Positions 26,388-36,430 of a stretch of DNA of 64,000 nucleotides are shown here, piece after piece. Position 1 is the first letter of the stretch. Each line of letters begins with the position of its first letter. The stretch is from Mesorhizobium sp. B2-8-5. GTDB taxonomy: Bacteria; Pseudomonadota; Alphaproteobacteria; Rhizobiales; Rhizobiaceae. The DNA is taken from assembly GCF_006440675.2 (NCBI RefSeq), contig NZ_CP083951.1, positions 682,001 through 746,000 on the forward strand. Direction: 5' to 3'. A model generated the notes under the pieces. That model worked only from the letters and a program-made list of their open reading frames with translations, did no database searches and had not been told where the DNA came from. The translations under genes and the position numbers were made by a program.

Positions 26388-28208
26388 ATGGAAAACAACC
26401 GCAATTTCTTCATCACCATCGCGCTGTCGGTGCTGATCCTGACCCTCTGGCAGGTGTTCTACATGAACCCTCGCATGGAGCAGCAGCGCGAGCAGACCCG
26501 CGTCGAGCAACAGCGCGTCGAGGCGCAGAAGAAGGAAGCGGGCGGCGGCGCCAACTCCGGCGCGGCCGGAACGCCGGCTCCCACCGCTGGCGCGATCCCC
26601 AACGCGCCCGGCGGCGATACGGTGACGGCGGCCAGCCGCGACCAGGCTGTTGCCGCGACCAAGCGCGTCAAGATCGACACGCCCAGCCTCGAGGGTTCGA
26701 TCAACCTGACAGGCGCGCGCCTCGACGACCTGAAGCTCAAGCACTACACCGAGACGGTCGACAAAAACTCGCCCGAGATCCAGCTTCTCAACCCGCAGGC
26801 GCTGCCCACCGGCTATTTCGCCGAGATCGGTTTCGTCGGCACCGACAAGACAGGCGCGGTGCCTAGCTCGGACACGGTGTGGAGCGTCGAAGGCAATCCG
26901 ACGCTGACCCCGTCGACGCCGGTGACGCTCACCTACACCAACGACAAGGGCCTGACCTTCAAGCGCACCATCTCGGTCGACGACAACTACATGTTCACCG
27001 TTTCCGACACGGTGCAGAATTCGGGAAGCGCAGCCGTCAGCCTGTTCAACTACGGCCGCGTCACGCGCTACGACAAGCCGGCCGTGGCCAGCACCTATGT
27101 GCTGCATGAAGGCCTGATCGGCGTCACCGGCACCGAAGGGCTGACGGAATACAAATACGCGGCCATCGAAAAGGACAAGGAAGTCAAGCCGGGCAAGTCG
27201 ACAGACGGCTGGCTCGGCATCACCGACAAATACTGGGCCGTCACCCTGGTGCCCACCGAAAAGCAGCCCTTCCAGCCGCGCTATGGCTACTTCGAGGACG
27301 GGCGCCACCGCTATCAATCCGACTTCCTCACCGATGCGATCAATGTCGGTGCCGGCCAGTCCGCAACTGTCGAGACGGAGATTTTCGCCGGCGCCAAGGA
27401 AGTCGCCAAGATCAATGCTTATGAGGCTGACCGTCATATTCGCCAGTTCAACTTGTTGATCGACTGGGGCTGGTTCTACTTCATCACCAAGCCGATGTTC
27501 TGGCTGATCGACACGCTCTACAAATTCTTCGGCAATTTCGGCCTGGCGATCCTCGCCACCACCGTCGTCGTCAAGGCCATCTTCTTCCCGCTGGCGAACA
27601 AATCCTACGCCTCGATGGCGAACATGAAGAAGGTGCAGCCGAAGATGGTCGAGATCCGCGAGAAATACGCGGACGACAAGATGAAGCAGCAGCAGGCGAT
27701 GATGGAGCTCTACAAGACCGAGAAGATCAATCCGCTCGCCGGCTGCTGGCCGGTGGCGCTGCAGATCCCGGTCTTCTTCTCGCTCTACAAGGTGCTCTAC
27801 ATCACCATCGAGATGCGGCACGCGCCGTTCTTCGGCTGGATCCACGACCTTGCGGCGCCCGATCCGACGTCGATCTTCAACCTGTTCGGCCTGCTGCCCT
27901 TCGCGGCGCCCGCCTTCCTGCCGCATATGGGCGCCTGGGCGGTGGTCATGGGCATCACCATGTTCCTGCAGATGCGCATGAACCCGGCGCCGCCGGACCC
28001 GACGCAGGCGGCGATCTTCACCTGGATGCCGGTGATCTTCACCTTCATGATGGGTTCGTTCCCGGCCGGCCTCGTCATCTACTGGGCCTGGAACAACACG
28101 CTGTCGATCCTGCAGCAGGGCGTGATCATGAAGCGCCAGGGCGCCAAGATCGAATTGTGGGACAATCTGGCGGCGCTGTTCCGCAAGAAACCATCGCCAG
28201 CGGAATAG
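26388..28208 (+). CDS. yidC: Membrane protein insertase YidC
   Basis: The 606-residue protein has an N-terminal helix (FFITIALSVLILTLWQVFYM), a low-complexity Gln/Ala/Pro linker and a large periplasmic beta-sandwich domain (about 110-350). The conserved insertase core starts near residue 360 and has five helices (NFGLAILATTVVVKAIFFPL, AGCWPVALQIPVFFSLYKVL). It inserts inner-membrane proteins alone or with SecYEG. Length and layout match alphaproteobacterial YidC. It is co-transcribed with rnpA, and a strong palindrome follows. Confidence 0.98.
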   Translation: MENNRNFFITIALSVLILTLWQVFYMNPRMEQQREQTRVEQQRVEAQKKEAGGGANSGAAGTPAPTAGAIPNAPGGDTVTAASRDQAVAATKRVKIDTPSLEGSINLTGARLDDLKLKHYTETVDKNSPEIQLLNPQALPTGYFAEIGFVGTDKTGAVPSSDTVWSVEGNPTLTPSTPVTLTYTNDKGLTFKRTISVDDNYMFTVSDTVQNSGSAAVSLFNYGRVTRYDKPAVASTYVLHEGLIGVTGTEGLTEYKYAAIEKDKEVKPGKSTDGWLGITDKYWAVTLVPTEKQPFQPRYGYFEDGRHRYQSDFLTDAINVGAGQSATVETEIFAGAKEVAKINAYEADRHIRQFNLLIDWGWFYFITKPMFWLIDTLYKFFGNFGLAILATTVVVKAIFFPLANKSYASMANMKKVQPKMVEIREKYADDKMKQQQAMMELYKTEKINPLAGCWPVALQIPVFFSLYKVLYITIEMRHAPFFGWIHDLAAPDPTSIFNLFGLLPFAAPAFLPHMGAWAVVMGITMFLQMRMNPAPPDPTQAAIFTWMPVIFTFMMGSFPAGLVIYWAWNNTLSILQQGVIMKRQGAKIELWDNLAALFRKKPSPAE

Positions 28209-28231
28209 AAGGCGCCACGGGTTACAGATCA

Positions 28232-28307
28232 AAACCCCGGCCTTGAACTGACCCCCGAAGGTTGTGTCCAACTTTCGGGGGTCAGTTCACTTGGTCGGGG
28301 TTTTTTG
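28232..28307 (+). terminator. Long palindrome / terminator after yidC, resembling abutted IS3-type ends
   Basis: TGAACTGACCCCCGAAGGTT and AACTTTCGGGGGTCAGTTCA form a nearly perfect stem of about 20 bp. It is flanked by CCCCGGCC and GGTCGGGG arms and a T6 run. It should terminate yidC transcription. The arm sequence (TGAACTGACCCCCGAA(A/G)GTTGG) also looks like IS3-family terminal repeats placed nose to nose. Confidence 0.75.
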
Positions 28308-28367
28308 TTGGAGATGCCGACGGGACAGCGCCAACCTTCGCGATTGGCCGTGTCCCTCTTCCCGGTC

Positions 28368-28522
28368 GTCATTCCAGGGCGGAGCAAGGAGCGGAGCGAC
28401 GCGCGCAGGCCCTGGAATCCATGCCGTTACGCTAAGGCGTTGCAACGGTTACAGAATTCTGCACCGTCACACTCTGCGGCAAAGGTCACGGAATGGATCC
28501 TCGGGTCAAGCCCGAGTATGAC
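28368..28522. repeat. Dispersed palindromic repeat, family A copy 2
   Basis: The sequence runs from GTCATTCCAGGGCGGAGC to CCCGAGTATGAC, with internal CACGGAATGGATCCTCGGG and a central AGAATTCTGCACCG. It is very close to copy 1 (3759-3913) and lies between yidC and the convergent efflux gene. Confidence 0.8.
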
Positions 28523-28561
28523 GACGTCGCGGAGGCCGGATGGCCGAGCTGGGCGGACGCC

Positions 28562-30106
28562 TCACTCCATGACCGCGCTGTGGTCGACCTTGGCCGGCGT
28601 GCCCGGCTTGCGCAGCAGAAGCACCAGCGGGATGGCGGCCAAAGACAGGATCATCATCAGCTTGAAGTCGTCAACATAGCTGATAATCGTCGCCTGCAGC
28701 GTCACCAGGCCGTCGAGCGCGGCGCGGCCGGCGGCGGTGTAGGGGCTCAGCGCCTGCGAGACCGCCGGATCGCTGAAGGCCGGGTTGTACGGCGTCACAT
28801 AGGTGGCGATGTTGGCGTGGTTGATCTGCTGGTTCTGCGTCAGCAACGCCGTGACCACCGAGATGCCGACGCTGGAGCCGATGTTGCGCGACAGATTGTA
28901 GAGGCCGGTGCCCTCAGAGCGCCGCTCCGGCGCCAGCGTGGCGAAGGTGATGGTGGTGAGCGGCACGAACAGGAAGCCCAGGCCGGCGCCCTGGATGAAG
29001 CCGGTGCTGATGATCGTCCATTGCGAGACGTCCGGCGTCCATCCGGTCATGTCGTACATCGCCCAGGCGGTGATCGCGAGGCCGATGAACAGCAGCCAGC
29101 GTGTGTCGACCTTGCCGACCAGCCTGCCGACGATGAACATGCAGGCCATTGTGCCGAGGCCGCGCGGCCCCATGACGATGCCGGCCGTCACCACCGGATA
29201 GCCCATCAGCGTCTGCAGGTAAGGCGTCATCAGCGCCAGCGAGGCGAGATAGGTGATGCCGATGATGAAGATGAACACCATGCCGACGGCGAAGTTGCGG
29301 TCGAGGAACAGCCGCGGGTTCACGAAGGTGTCGCGCGCGGTGAAAGTGTGGACGATGAAGATGTAGAAGGCCGAGGCGCAAACCAGGGCTTCGACGATGA
29401 TCTCGGCCGAGGAGAACCAGTTGAGCTGCTCGCCGCGGTCGAGGAACATCTGCAGCGAGGCGATGGCGATCGAGAGCATGCCGAAGCCCAGCCAGTCGAG
29501 CCTGGCCTTCAAGTCGAGCTTGGTTTCCTGGACGAACATCGAGACGCCGATAAAAGCCAGCGCGCCGATCGGCACGTTGATGTAGAAGACCCAGCGCCAG
29601 GAGACGTTCTCGGTCAGCCAGCCGCCGATGACCGGGCCAAGCACCGGACCGACCATGACCGAGACGCCGAACAGCGCCATGGCCGAGCCGCGCTCCTCAA
29701 CGCTGTAGATGTCGAGCAGGATCGACTGCGACAGCGGCACGAGCGCCGCGCCGAACAGGCCCTGCAGCAGGCGAAAGCCGACGATCTGCGGCAGCGACTG
29801 GGCGAAACCGCACAGCACCGAGGCGACCACGAAGCCGGTGATCGCCACCAGAAGGATGCGCTTGCGGCCGAAGCGGTTGGCGAGATAGCCGGACGGCGGC
29901 GTCATCACGGCCGCGGCGACGATATACGAGGTGAGCACCCAGTTGATCTGGTCGGCGCTCGCCGAGACGCTGCCCTGGATATAGGGCAGCGCGACGTTGG
30001 CGATGGTGGTGTCCAGCGCCTGCATGATGACCGCAAGGATCACACAAGCGGTGATGGCGCCGCGATTGGCGACCACCGACGCGCCTGTCGCGGAAGCCGT
30101 TGTCAT
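28562..30106 (-). CDS. DHA2-family efflux MFS permease (EmrB-like)
   Basis: The 514-residue transporter has 14 predicted helices and DHA2 hallmarks: LDTTIANVALPYIQ in helix 1, LANRFGRKRILLVAI for motif A and GPVLGPVIGGWLTENVSWRW for motif C. It would form a tripartite pump with the adaptor gene directly upstream and an outer-membrane channel encoded elsewhere. Its ATG overlaps the adaptor stop (ATGA). It is a near twin in type of the system at 37262-40187. Confidence 0.93.
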   Translation of the reverse strand: MTTASATGASVVANRGAITACVILAVIMQALDTTIANVALPYIQGSVSASADQINWVLTSYIVAAAVMTPPSGYLANRFGRKRILLVAITGFVVASVLCGFAQSLPQIVGFRLLQGLFGAALVPLSQSILLDIYSVEERGSAMALFGVSVMVGPVLGPVIGGWLTENVSWRWVFYINVPIGALAFIGVSMFVQETKLDLKARLDWLGFGMLSIAIASLQMFLDRGEQLNWFSSAEIIVEALVCASAFYIFIVHTFTARDTFVNPRLFLDRNFAVGMVFIFIIGITYLASLALMTPYLQTLMGYPVVTAGIVMGPRGLGTMACMFIVGRLVGKVDTRWLLFIGLAITAWAMYDMTGWTPDVSQWTIISTGFIQGAGLGFLFVPLTTITFATLAPERRSEGTGLYNLSRNIGSSVGISVVTALLTQNQQINHANIATYVTPYNPAFSDPAVSQALSPYTAAGRAALDGLVTLQATIISYVDDFKLMMILSLAAIPLVLLLRKPGTPAKVDHSAVME

Positions 30107-31392
30107 GACTTTGGTCCGGATTGCTTGAAGAGGTTGGTGATGAAGTCAGGCAGGCCGCGGGCGTGGCCGGTGTCGATGCTGACGACGGCGCTCATGCCGC
30201 CGCGCAGCGGCGGCTTGCCGTCCGGATCGTCGATCGTCACCCGCATCGGGATGCGCTGCACGACCTTGACCCAGTTGCCGCTGGTGTTCTGCGCCGGCAG
30301 CAGCGAGAAGCTGGACGAGGAAGCAGGGCTGATCGAGCCGACGGTGCCGTGCCAGACATCGCCCGGATAGCCATCGATGCTGATCGTCGCGGTCTGGCCG
30401 GGGCGTACATAGGTGAGCTCGGTTTCCTTGGGCTCGGCCGCGATCCAGATGTCGGTCGACGACACCAAGCTGAAGGCCGGCTGCGAGGCCGGCAGGTACT
30501 TGCCGACCTGCAGCGCGTCGACATTGGTGACGATGCCGTCGAACGGCGCCTTGACAACGGAATCGTTCAGGTTGCGCTGCGCGTCGTCCACCGCCGACTG
30601 GGCCTGCAGATAGAACGGGTTCTGCTCGACCGGCTGGCCGGCGTCGCCGCCGAGCTGGGCAAGCATCGCCTGCGCCTGCGCCTTGGCGACGGTCACCTTC
30701 TGGCGGGCCGCAACGAGATCGTGCTGGGCGCTGTCGAAGGTCGCCTTGGAGGCGGTCGAGGTCTTGAGCAGGTCCTGCTGACGCTGGAAGGCGGACTCGT
30801 AATAGGGAATGTCCGCTTGCGCCTGGTCGATCGACGCGAGCGACTGCTGGTAGCTCGCCTGCAGCGTCAGCACCTGGTTGCGCACGGTGCCGAGCTGCGC
30901 CTTGGCGCCCGCCAGCGCGGTTTCGAAGGAGGCAGGCCGCAGCCGGAACAGCACATCGCCCTTCTTCACCGCCTGGTTGTCGTGCACGTCGATCTCCTGC
31001 ACGGTGCCGGAGACGTCGGTCGAGACGCCGAGCGATTGCGCCTGGATATAGGCGTTGTCGGTGGTCATGATCTGGCCGCCGATGACGTAGTAGTAGCCGC
31101 CGGCCACCAGCGCGACGGGCAGCAGCGCAAACAGGATCGGCCGCGTCAGGCTGCGGCGCGGCTTTACGGGAGCGGGCGGAGCCACCGTGACTGCTGCCGG
31201 CTTCGGCTGTGCCGAGGGAGCCTCGGCGACCGGCTCCGGCGCCACGGGCGCTTCCAGCTCATCGTCTTCGACGACAGGCGGGTTGGCGCGCCTCTGTTCG
31301 CGCTGGCTGTCCAGGCTGATGACCTGGTCGCTTGCTCTTTCGCCGACATTTTCCTCGTCGGTGGGCTTTCTGGGTGAGGTTCCTTCAGACAT
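30103..31392 (-). CDS. HlyD/EmrA-family membrane-fusion protein
   Basis: The 429-residue periplasmic adaptor has a cytoplasmic acidic and proline-rich N-terminus of about 80 residues and one membrane helix (PILFALLPVALVAGGYYYVI). The first biotinyl-lipoyl half is GTVQEIDVHDNQAVKKGDVL; a coiled-coil hairpin and a second half with VKAPFDGIVTNVDAL follow. It links the EmrB-like permease to an outer-membrane channel. It overlaps the marR gene by eight bases and the permease by four, forming a marR-emrA-emrB operon. Confidence 0.92.
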   Translation of the reverse strand: MSEGTSPRKPTDEENVGERASDQVISLDSQREQRRANPPVVEDDELEAPVAPEPVAEAPSAQPKPAAVTVAPPAPVKPRRSLTRPILFALLPVALVAGGYYYVIGGQIMTTDNAYIQAQSLGVSTDVSGTVQEIDVHDNQAVKKGDVLFRLRPASFETALAGAKAQLGTVRNQVLTLQASYQQSLASIDQAQADIPYYESAFQRQQDLLKTSTASKATFDSAQHDLVAARQKVTVAKAQAQAMLAQLGGDAGQPVEQNPFYLQAQSAVDDAQRNLNDSVVKAPFDGIVTNVDALQVGKYLPASQPAFSLVSSTDIWIAAEPKETELTYVRPGQTATISIDGYPGDVWHGTVGSISPASSSSFSLLPAQNTSGNWVKVVQRIPMRVTIDDPDGKPPLRGGMSAVVSIDTGHARGLPDFITNLFKQSGPKS

Positions 31393-31849
31393 GGACTTTC
31401 TCCCGGTCGAGGGCCGGCTGGGTGCAGGCCTCGAGCAGATTGGATTTGATCAGGCAAAGGGTTTGCAGCAGTTGCCGCTGCGCGTCTGCGGACAGGCCGG
31501 TGAAGGCCTCCTCGCGCGTCTTCTGGCCGTTGCTGCGCATCACTTCGATGAGCGGATGGGCCTTCGGGGTCAGATAGAGAAGCCACGCCCGGCGGTCGGC
31601 CGGATTGGGCCGACGCTCGATGAAGCCGCGCGCCTGCATCTTGTCGAGCAGCCTTGCGAGCGTGATCGGCATGATCTCGATGAGGTCGGCCAGCTTGTTC
31701 TGATGGATGCCCTCACGCAGCGAAAGATAGGCCAGCACCTGCCACTGCGCGCGGGTCAGGCCAAAGGCGCGCGACCGCTGCTCGAACCGCTTCCTGAGCA
31801 GGCGCGCGACATCGTGCAGCACAAAGCTGATATTTGGCGAGGTGGACAT
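31385..31849 (-). CDS. MarR-family transcriptional regulator
   Basis: The 154-residue winged-helix protein has the MarR layout: LTRAQWQVLAYLSLREGIHQ, the recognition helix region KLADLIEIMPITLARLLDKM, and the wing FIERRPNPADRRAWLLYLT. It is first in the operon with the EmrA/EmrB-like pump, so ligand-relieved repression of the pump and itself is likely. A possible operator lies 45 bases upstream. Confidence 0.93.
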   Translation of the reverse strand: MSTSPNISFVLHDVARLLRKRFEQRSRAFGLTRAQWQVLAYLSLREGIHQNKLADLIEIMPITLARLLDKMQARGFIERRPNPADRRAWLLYLTPKAHPLIEVMRSNGQKTREEAFTGLSADAQRQLLQTLCLIKSNLLEACTQPALDREKVHV

Positions 31850-31893
31850 GGGAGGACTTCGGAGGCTGCGGACAAACTTTCGTGAGCATGCTT

Positions 31894-31913
31894 ATTATCA
31901 TCATGCACATAAT
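31894..31913. promoter_or_regulatory. Candidate MarR operator
   Basis: An imperfect inverted repeat ATTAT-N10-ATAAT in an AT-rich island stands 45 bases before the marR start, in the gap to the divergent small gene. The size and place suit a MarR dimer, but there is no second copy to compare. Confidence 0.35.
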
Positions 31914-32015
31914 CCTGCTGGACGCGGAGCGCAAGACCGACTAAGGCGCTTGGTAAAAATATCGCATAGGCCAAAACCCGGCCGGGCCGGCCTGGTTTGC
32001 GGCAAGGACAAGACG

Positions 32016-32330
32016 ATGAACCGGCTCAAGATCATCATGCTGGCGCTGCTGGCGGGATATGCTTTTCCGGCCGCCGCGAAGGACGCGGTGAGCTGCGGCG
32101 GAGCGGCGATGCTGGGTGGCGCGCAGCTCAATTGCAGCCACGTGCAACCCAAGGCGCCGCCGCAATTCTGCACCTTCAGCTGGGCGCTGCACACGACGAC
32201 CGGCGAGCAGAAAATCGTCGAAGGCAGCTTCTCGCTGCCGCCCGGAGCCTCGAACGTCCAGGTCTATCAGGGCAGCGGTTTCGACAGCGCCCTTTCCAAC
32301 CCGATCGTGATCTGCCGCGGCAACCATTGA
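32016..32330 (+). CDS. Small secreted hypothetical protein
   Basis: The 104-residue protein starts with a clear Sec signal peptide (MNRLKIIMLALLAGYAFPAAA, cut after AAA). Four cysteines remain in the roughly 80-residue mature part (SCGG, LNCSH, QFCTF, VICRG), enough for two disulfides. The central FSWALHTTTGEQKIVEGSF suggests a small beta-fold. I do not recognise the family. AAGGA precedes ATG 32016. It is divergent from the marR operon and shares its control region. Confidence 0.72.
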   Translation: MNRLKIIMLALLAGYAFPAAAKDAVSCGGAAMLGGAQLNCSHVQPKAPPQFCTFSWALHTTTGEQKIVEGSFSLPPGASNVQVYQGSGFDSALSNPIVICRGNH

Positions 32331-32415
32331 ACGGTTGGCGCTGTGGAACGGATCACGTTAGTTTGATCGCGCGCGAACCGCGCCGGAACATGCCTGCGAC
32401 CATGGAGGGACCGCG

Positions 32416-33054
32416 ATGACCGGACCCAACCCCAACATCAAGCATCCGATTGCGATGCATCCGCGCGTCGGCTTCCTGAAGGGGCTGGTGAGCGCGCCGA
32501 ATATCGAGATCGGCGACTTCACCTATTACGACGACCCCGATGGTCCCGACAAATTCGCCGGGAAATGCGTGCTGCATCACTACGACTTCATCGGCGACCG
32601 GCTGGTGATCGGCAAGTTCTGCGCCATCGCCGAGGGCGCGCGCTTCATCATGAACGGAGCCAACCACGCCATGTCTGGCTTCTCGACCTATCCGTTCAAC
32701 ATCTTCGGCCATGGCTGGGAGGAGGGTTTCGACCCGCGGACATGGTCGAACGAGATCCGCGGCGACACCGTCATCGGCAATGACGTGTGGATCGGCATGG
32801 ATGCGGTGGTCATGCCGGGCGTCAAGATCGGCCACGGCGCCATCGTCGCCGCGAAATCGGTTGTCACGCACGACGTGCCGCCTTATGCGATCGTCGCCGG
32901 CAATGCGGCCAAGGTGGTGAAGATGCGCTTCGATGAATTCACGGTGCGGCGGCTTTTGACGGCTGCATGGTGGGACTGGCCGGTCGACAAGATCAGCCGC
33001 AACCTCGATGCCATCCGCGGCGCCGATATTTCCAAGCTGGAGGCAGCGGTTTGA
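32416..33054 (+). CDS. CatB/Vat-like xenobiotic O-acetyltransferase
   Basis: The 212-residue left-handed beta-helix acetyltransferase has hexapeptide repeats ([38 protein letters not shown]). It carries the XAT-family signature [16 protein letters not shown] with the catalytic histidine in NGANH, and the C-terminal aromatic WWDWP. It uses acetyl-CoA. Vat enzymes of this type inactivate streptogramin A, but many chromosomal members have unknown acceptors, so resistance is not implied. Its stop overlaps the TTG start of engB. Confidence 0.9.
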   Translation: MTGPNPNIKHPIAMHPRVGFLKGLVSAPNIEIGDFTYYDDPDGPDKFAGKCVLHHYDFIGDRLVIGKFCAIAEGARFIMNGANHAMSGFSTYPFNIFGHGWEEGFDPRTWSNEIRGDTVIGNDVWIGMDAVVMPGVKIGHGAIVAAKSVVTHDVPPYAIVAGNAAKVVKMRFDEFTVRRLLTAAWWDWPVDKISRNLDAIRGADISKLEAAV

Positions 33055-33722
33055 ACGCGCCCGATAAGACCCCGAACGAAACGGCGATCAGCCCGGAGCT
33101 GTTCACCCGCGGCTGGGTCTTCATCCGCGGCGTGCCGTCGATGAAGTTCCTGCCGCCGGAAGGCCCACCGGAGATCGCCTTCGCCGGCCGCTCCAATGTC
33201 GGCAAATCGTCGCTGATCAACGCGCTGGTCGGGCACAAGGGCCTGGCGCGGACGTCGAACACGCCGGGGCGCACGCAGGAGCTTAACTATTTCGTGCCCG
33301 ACGGCTTTTCCGGCGAAGGCGCCGACCTGCCGCCGATGGCGCTGGTCGACATGCCGGGCTACGGCTATGCCAGCGCGCCTAAGGACAAGGTCGATGAGTG
33401 GACGAAACTCATCTACGAGTATCTGCAGGGCCGCGTGACGCTGAAGCGCGTCTATGTGCTGATCGACGCACGCCACGGCATCAAGGCCAAGGACGAGGAC
33501 GTGCTGACCCTGCTCGACAAGGCGGCCGTGTCCTACCAGGTGGTGCTGACCAAGACCGACAAGATCAAGGCCGCCGGCGTGCCGAGGCTGATCGAGGAGA
33601 CGCTGGCCAAGATCAAGAAGCGGCCGGCGGCGTTCCCGGTGGTGCTGGCCACCTCATCGGAAAAAGCCGCCGGGCTGGACGAGCTGCGCGCCGCCATCGC
33701 CCTGGTGGCGAACGGCGGCTGA
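33051..33722 (+). CDS. engB: Ribosome biogenesis GTP-binding protein EngB (YihA/YsxC)
   Basis: The 223-residue GTPase has P-loop [14 protein letters not shown], the switch element [15 protein letters not shown]3 in VDMPGYGYA and G4 in [12 protein letters not shown], as in EngB, which acts in 50S assembly. The start is TTG 33051, overlapping the upstream stop, with GGAGG eight bases before. In many alphaproteobacteria engB lies directly between yidC and argB; here it is 4.8 kb from yidC and 11.4 kb from argB. Confidence 0.95.
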   Translation: MNAPDKTPNETAISPELFTRGWVFIRGVPSMKFLPPEGPPEIAFAGRSNVGKSSLINALVGHKGLARTSNTPGRTQELNYFVPDGFSGEGADLPPMALVDMPGYGYASAPKDKVDEWTKLIYEYLQGRVTLKRVYVLIDARHGIKAKDEDVLTLLDKAAVSYQVVLTKTDKIKAAGVPRLIEETLAKIKKRPAAFPVVLATSSEKAAGLDELRAAIALVANGG

Positions 33723-33734
33723 TTTCGTTGGACC

Positions 33735-36245
33735 TCAATCCATCTCGTCGCGTTCAGGCTCGCGGTCGCGCCGGCCGGTGAGTATCTCGCGCTTGCCGAC
33801 ATGGTTGGGGGCGCCGACCAGCCCTTCCTTCTCCATGCGCTCGACCAGCGAGGCGGCGCGGTTGTAGCCGACGCCGAGGCGGCGCTGGATGTAGGAGGTC
33901 GAGCATTTCTTGTCGCGCTTGACCACCTTGACCGCTTCCTCATAGAGCGCGTCGCCATCCTCCTCGGCGATCGCGCTTTTGTCGAAGACCGGACCGGCGT
34001 CGGCTGCTTCCTCGGCTTCCTCCTCGTCGGCGGTGACGGTGTCGAGATATTCGGGACGTCCCTGCGCTTTCAGATGCGCCACGACCTGCTCGACCTCCAG
34101 GTCGGACACGAAGGGACCGTGCACGCGCGAAATGCGCCCGCCGCCGGCCATGTGCAGCATGTCGCCCTGGCCGAGGAGCTGCTCGGCGCCCTGCTCGCCG
34201 AGGATCGTGCGGCTGTCGATCTTCGACGTCACCTGGAAGGAGATGCGGGTCGGGAAATTGGCCTTGATGGTGCCGGTGATGACGTCGACGGACGGGCGCT
34301 GCGTGGCCATGATCAGATGGATGCCGGCGGCGCGCGCCATTTGCGCCAGCCGCTGGATGGCGCCTTCGATCTCCTTGCCGGCGACCATCATCAGGTCGGC
34401 CATCTCGTCGACGATGATGACGATGTAGGGCATGGGCGCGAGGTCGATCGCGCGCTCCTCGAACAGCGGCGCGCCGGTGCCTTTCTCGAAGCCTGCCTGC
34501 ACCTGCATGGTCACGACCTCGCCCTTGTCGCGGGCGCTTGCGGCGCGCTGGTTGTAGCCGTCGATGTTGCGCACGCCGAGGCGCGCCATCTTGCGGTAGC
34601 GGTCCTCCATCTCGCGCACCGCCCATTTGAGCGCTGTAACCGCCTTCTTGGGATCGGTGACGACCGGCGTAAGCAGATGCGGGATGCCGTCATAGACCGA
34701 GAGTTCGAGCATCTTGGGGTCGACCATGATGAGGCGGCATTCCTGCGGCGTCAGCCTGTAGAGCAGCGACAGGATCATGGTGTTGATGGCGACCGACTTG
34801 CCGGAGCCGGTGGTGCCGGCCACCAGCAGATGCGGCATCTTGGCGAGTTCGGCGATGACCGGTTCGCCGCCGATCGTCTTGCCGAGTCCGAGCGCCAGCT
34901 TGCATGAGGTGTTGCGGAAACCGGCCGATCCGACCAGCTCGCGGAAATAGACCGTCTCGCGCGTTTCGTTGGGCAGCTCGACGCCGATGACATTGCGGCC
35001 CGGCACCACGGCGACACGGGCCGAGACGGCCGACATGGAGCGGGCAATATCGTCGGCCAGGCCGATGACGCGGCTGGATTTCACGCCCGGTGCCGGCTCG
35101 AACTCGTAGAGCGCGACGACCGGGCCGGGGCGGACATGGATGATCTCGCCCTTGACGCCGAAATCCTCCAGCACGCTTTCGAGCAGGTCGGCGTTCTGCT
35201 CCATGCGCTCCTGCGACATGTAGAAGCCCTGACCTTCCGGCGGCATCTGCAGAAGGTCCTCGGAGGGAAGCTCGTAACCGGCCATCGCGGATAGCGGCAC
35301 AACCTCGCCGGCCATGGGTAGCGAAGGCGTCCGCCTGGCCGTCCTTGCACTCGACGGGGCGGAAACCGGCACGGGCTCGACAGGCGTCGGCTGGACGGCC
35401 GCGAAGGCCGGCGTGGACATCGAGGCAGAGCCAGCATTCGACACGTTGGAGCGCCATTCTATGACCCGGTAAAACGACGTCGCCTCGCTCATGAAGGGGG
35501 CATGGGCTTGGCTCGACTGGGCCGCCGGACGATGCGCCGGCATCGGCTTGACCGGCGGTTGCGCCGGAACGGCCGGCGCCTGACCGGCTTCGTTCAAACG
35601 CGCCCGTGCCAGGCGCTCGGCGAGGAAGGGCATGCCGAATTCGAAAAAGGCATGATCGGAAAGATAGGACCAGCGCAGTCCGCTTGGGCGCGGTTTTGAC
35701 GTCGGAGCGGCGGCCGCCTGGGAGAGCGCCGCAGCCGGAGGGATTGCGGCAGGGGCAATCGCGGAAGGCGCGCGGACCGGTCTGGTTTGCATCGGCGCTG
35801 CGGCGGGAGCGGCTGTGACGGTAGGGCTTTTGCGGGCCGGAGCGGCAGGTGCCGGCGGCGCGGGCCGGACGGGCTCGGATACCTTGCCATGCGCGGCATC
35901 TTCCACCTGCGGGGCGGCGCGCCTGGAGAGATCGGTGTCCGGCGTGCGGGTGAACCGTACATTGGGCGCAAGGAAGAAATAGTCCTGCCATGCCGGGCGG
36001 CTGAACTCCCCGCCATCGGCCGATTCGGAGGATGCGGCGCGAGCCGCGTCCGATTCGCCTGCCGGCGCAACGCGCAACGCGACCACCTGCCCCGATTGCG
36101 GCTGCGGCTGCGAGGCCCCGCCACCGCGCCCGTCCGTGCCGTGATCGTCTTCGCCGTTATAAGCGGAAGCGCCGGAAAGATTGGCACGGGAAAAGCGCGT
36201 GGATGTCATTCTCGAGACTCGCCGATTGAACGTCTCCCGAGACAT
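33735..36245 (-). CDS. ftsK: FtsK/SpoIIIE-type DNA translocase without membrane domain
   Basis: The 836-residue motor has an Ala/Pro-rich unstructured N-terminal third (about 1-340) with no hydrophobic helices. The alpha domain follows ([20 protein letters not shown]), then the RecA-like beta domain with Walker [15 protein letters not shown] and Walker [15 protein letters not shown]. The C-terminal gamma winged helix ([20 protein letters not shown]) would read KOPS sites. FtsK normally carries four N-terminal helices; they are absent here, and the N-terminal frame shows no hint of them. It may be a second, soluble-type FtsK paralogue. It converges on engB. Confidence 0.9.
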   Translation of the reverse strand: MSRETFNRRVSRMTSTRFSRANLSGASAYNGEDDHGTDGRGGGASQPQPQSGQVVALRVAPAGESDAARAASSESADGGEFSRPAWQDYFFLAPNVRFTRTPDTDLSRRAAPQVEDAAHGKVSEPVRPAPPAPAAPARKSPTVTAAPAAAPMQTRPVRAPSAIAPAAIPPAAALSQAAAAPTSKPRPSGLRWSYLSDHAFFEFGMPFLAERLARARLNEAGQAPAVPAQPPVKPMPAHRPAAQSSQAHAPFMSEATSFYRVIEWRSNVSNAGSASMSTPAFAAVQPTPVEPVPVSAPSSARTARRTPSLPMAGEVVPLSAMAGYELPSEDLLQMPPEGQGFYMSQERMEQNADLLESVLEDFGVKGEIIHVRPGPVVALYEFEPAPGVKSSRVIGLADDIARSMSAVSARVAVVPGRNVIGVELPNETRETVYFRELVGSAGFRNTSCKLALGLGKTIGGEPVIAELAKMPHLLVAGTTGSGKSVAINTMILSLLYRLTPQECRLIMVDPKMLELSVYDGIPHLLTPVVTDPKKAVTALKWAVREMEDRYRKMARLGVRNIDGYNQRAASARDKGEVVTMQVQAGFEKGTGAPLFEERAIDLAPMPYIVIIVDEMADLMMVAGKEIEGAIQRLAQMARAAGIHLIMATQRPSVDVITGTIKANFPTRISFQVTSKIDSRTILGEQGAEQLLGQGDMLHMAGGGRISRVHGPFVSDLEVEQVVAHLKAQGRPEYLDTVTADEEEAEEAADAGPVFDKSAIAEEDGDALYEEAVKVVKRDKKCSTSYIQRRLGVGYNRAASLVERMEKEGLVGAPNHVGKREILTGRRDREPERDEMD

Positions 36246-36430
36246 AGGAAGCGATGGTTAACAGGTCCTTCCGAAAGTGCCTGCCGGACGATGCCGATCG
36301 AAATTTTGAGAGGGTCGGCGGACGATCTCGATGACGTCGCTTTCAGCCGTCATTGCCCGCGCCCTCAAAGACGCGGCGAGGCCCTTCAGCCTTGCTTCGC
36401 ACGCTTTGGGATCCACCTGCCCCGGGGCAG

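Noticed and set aside
32416..33054. Labelling the acetyltransferase as a streptogramin resistance gene
   Set aside because: Family membership is clear, but chromosomal relatives often have other acceptors and the sequence does not decide.
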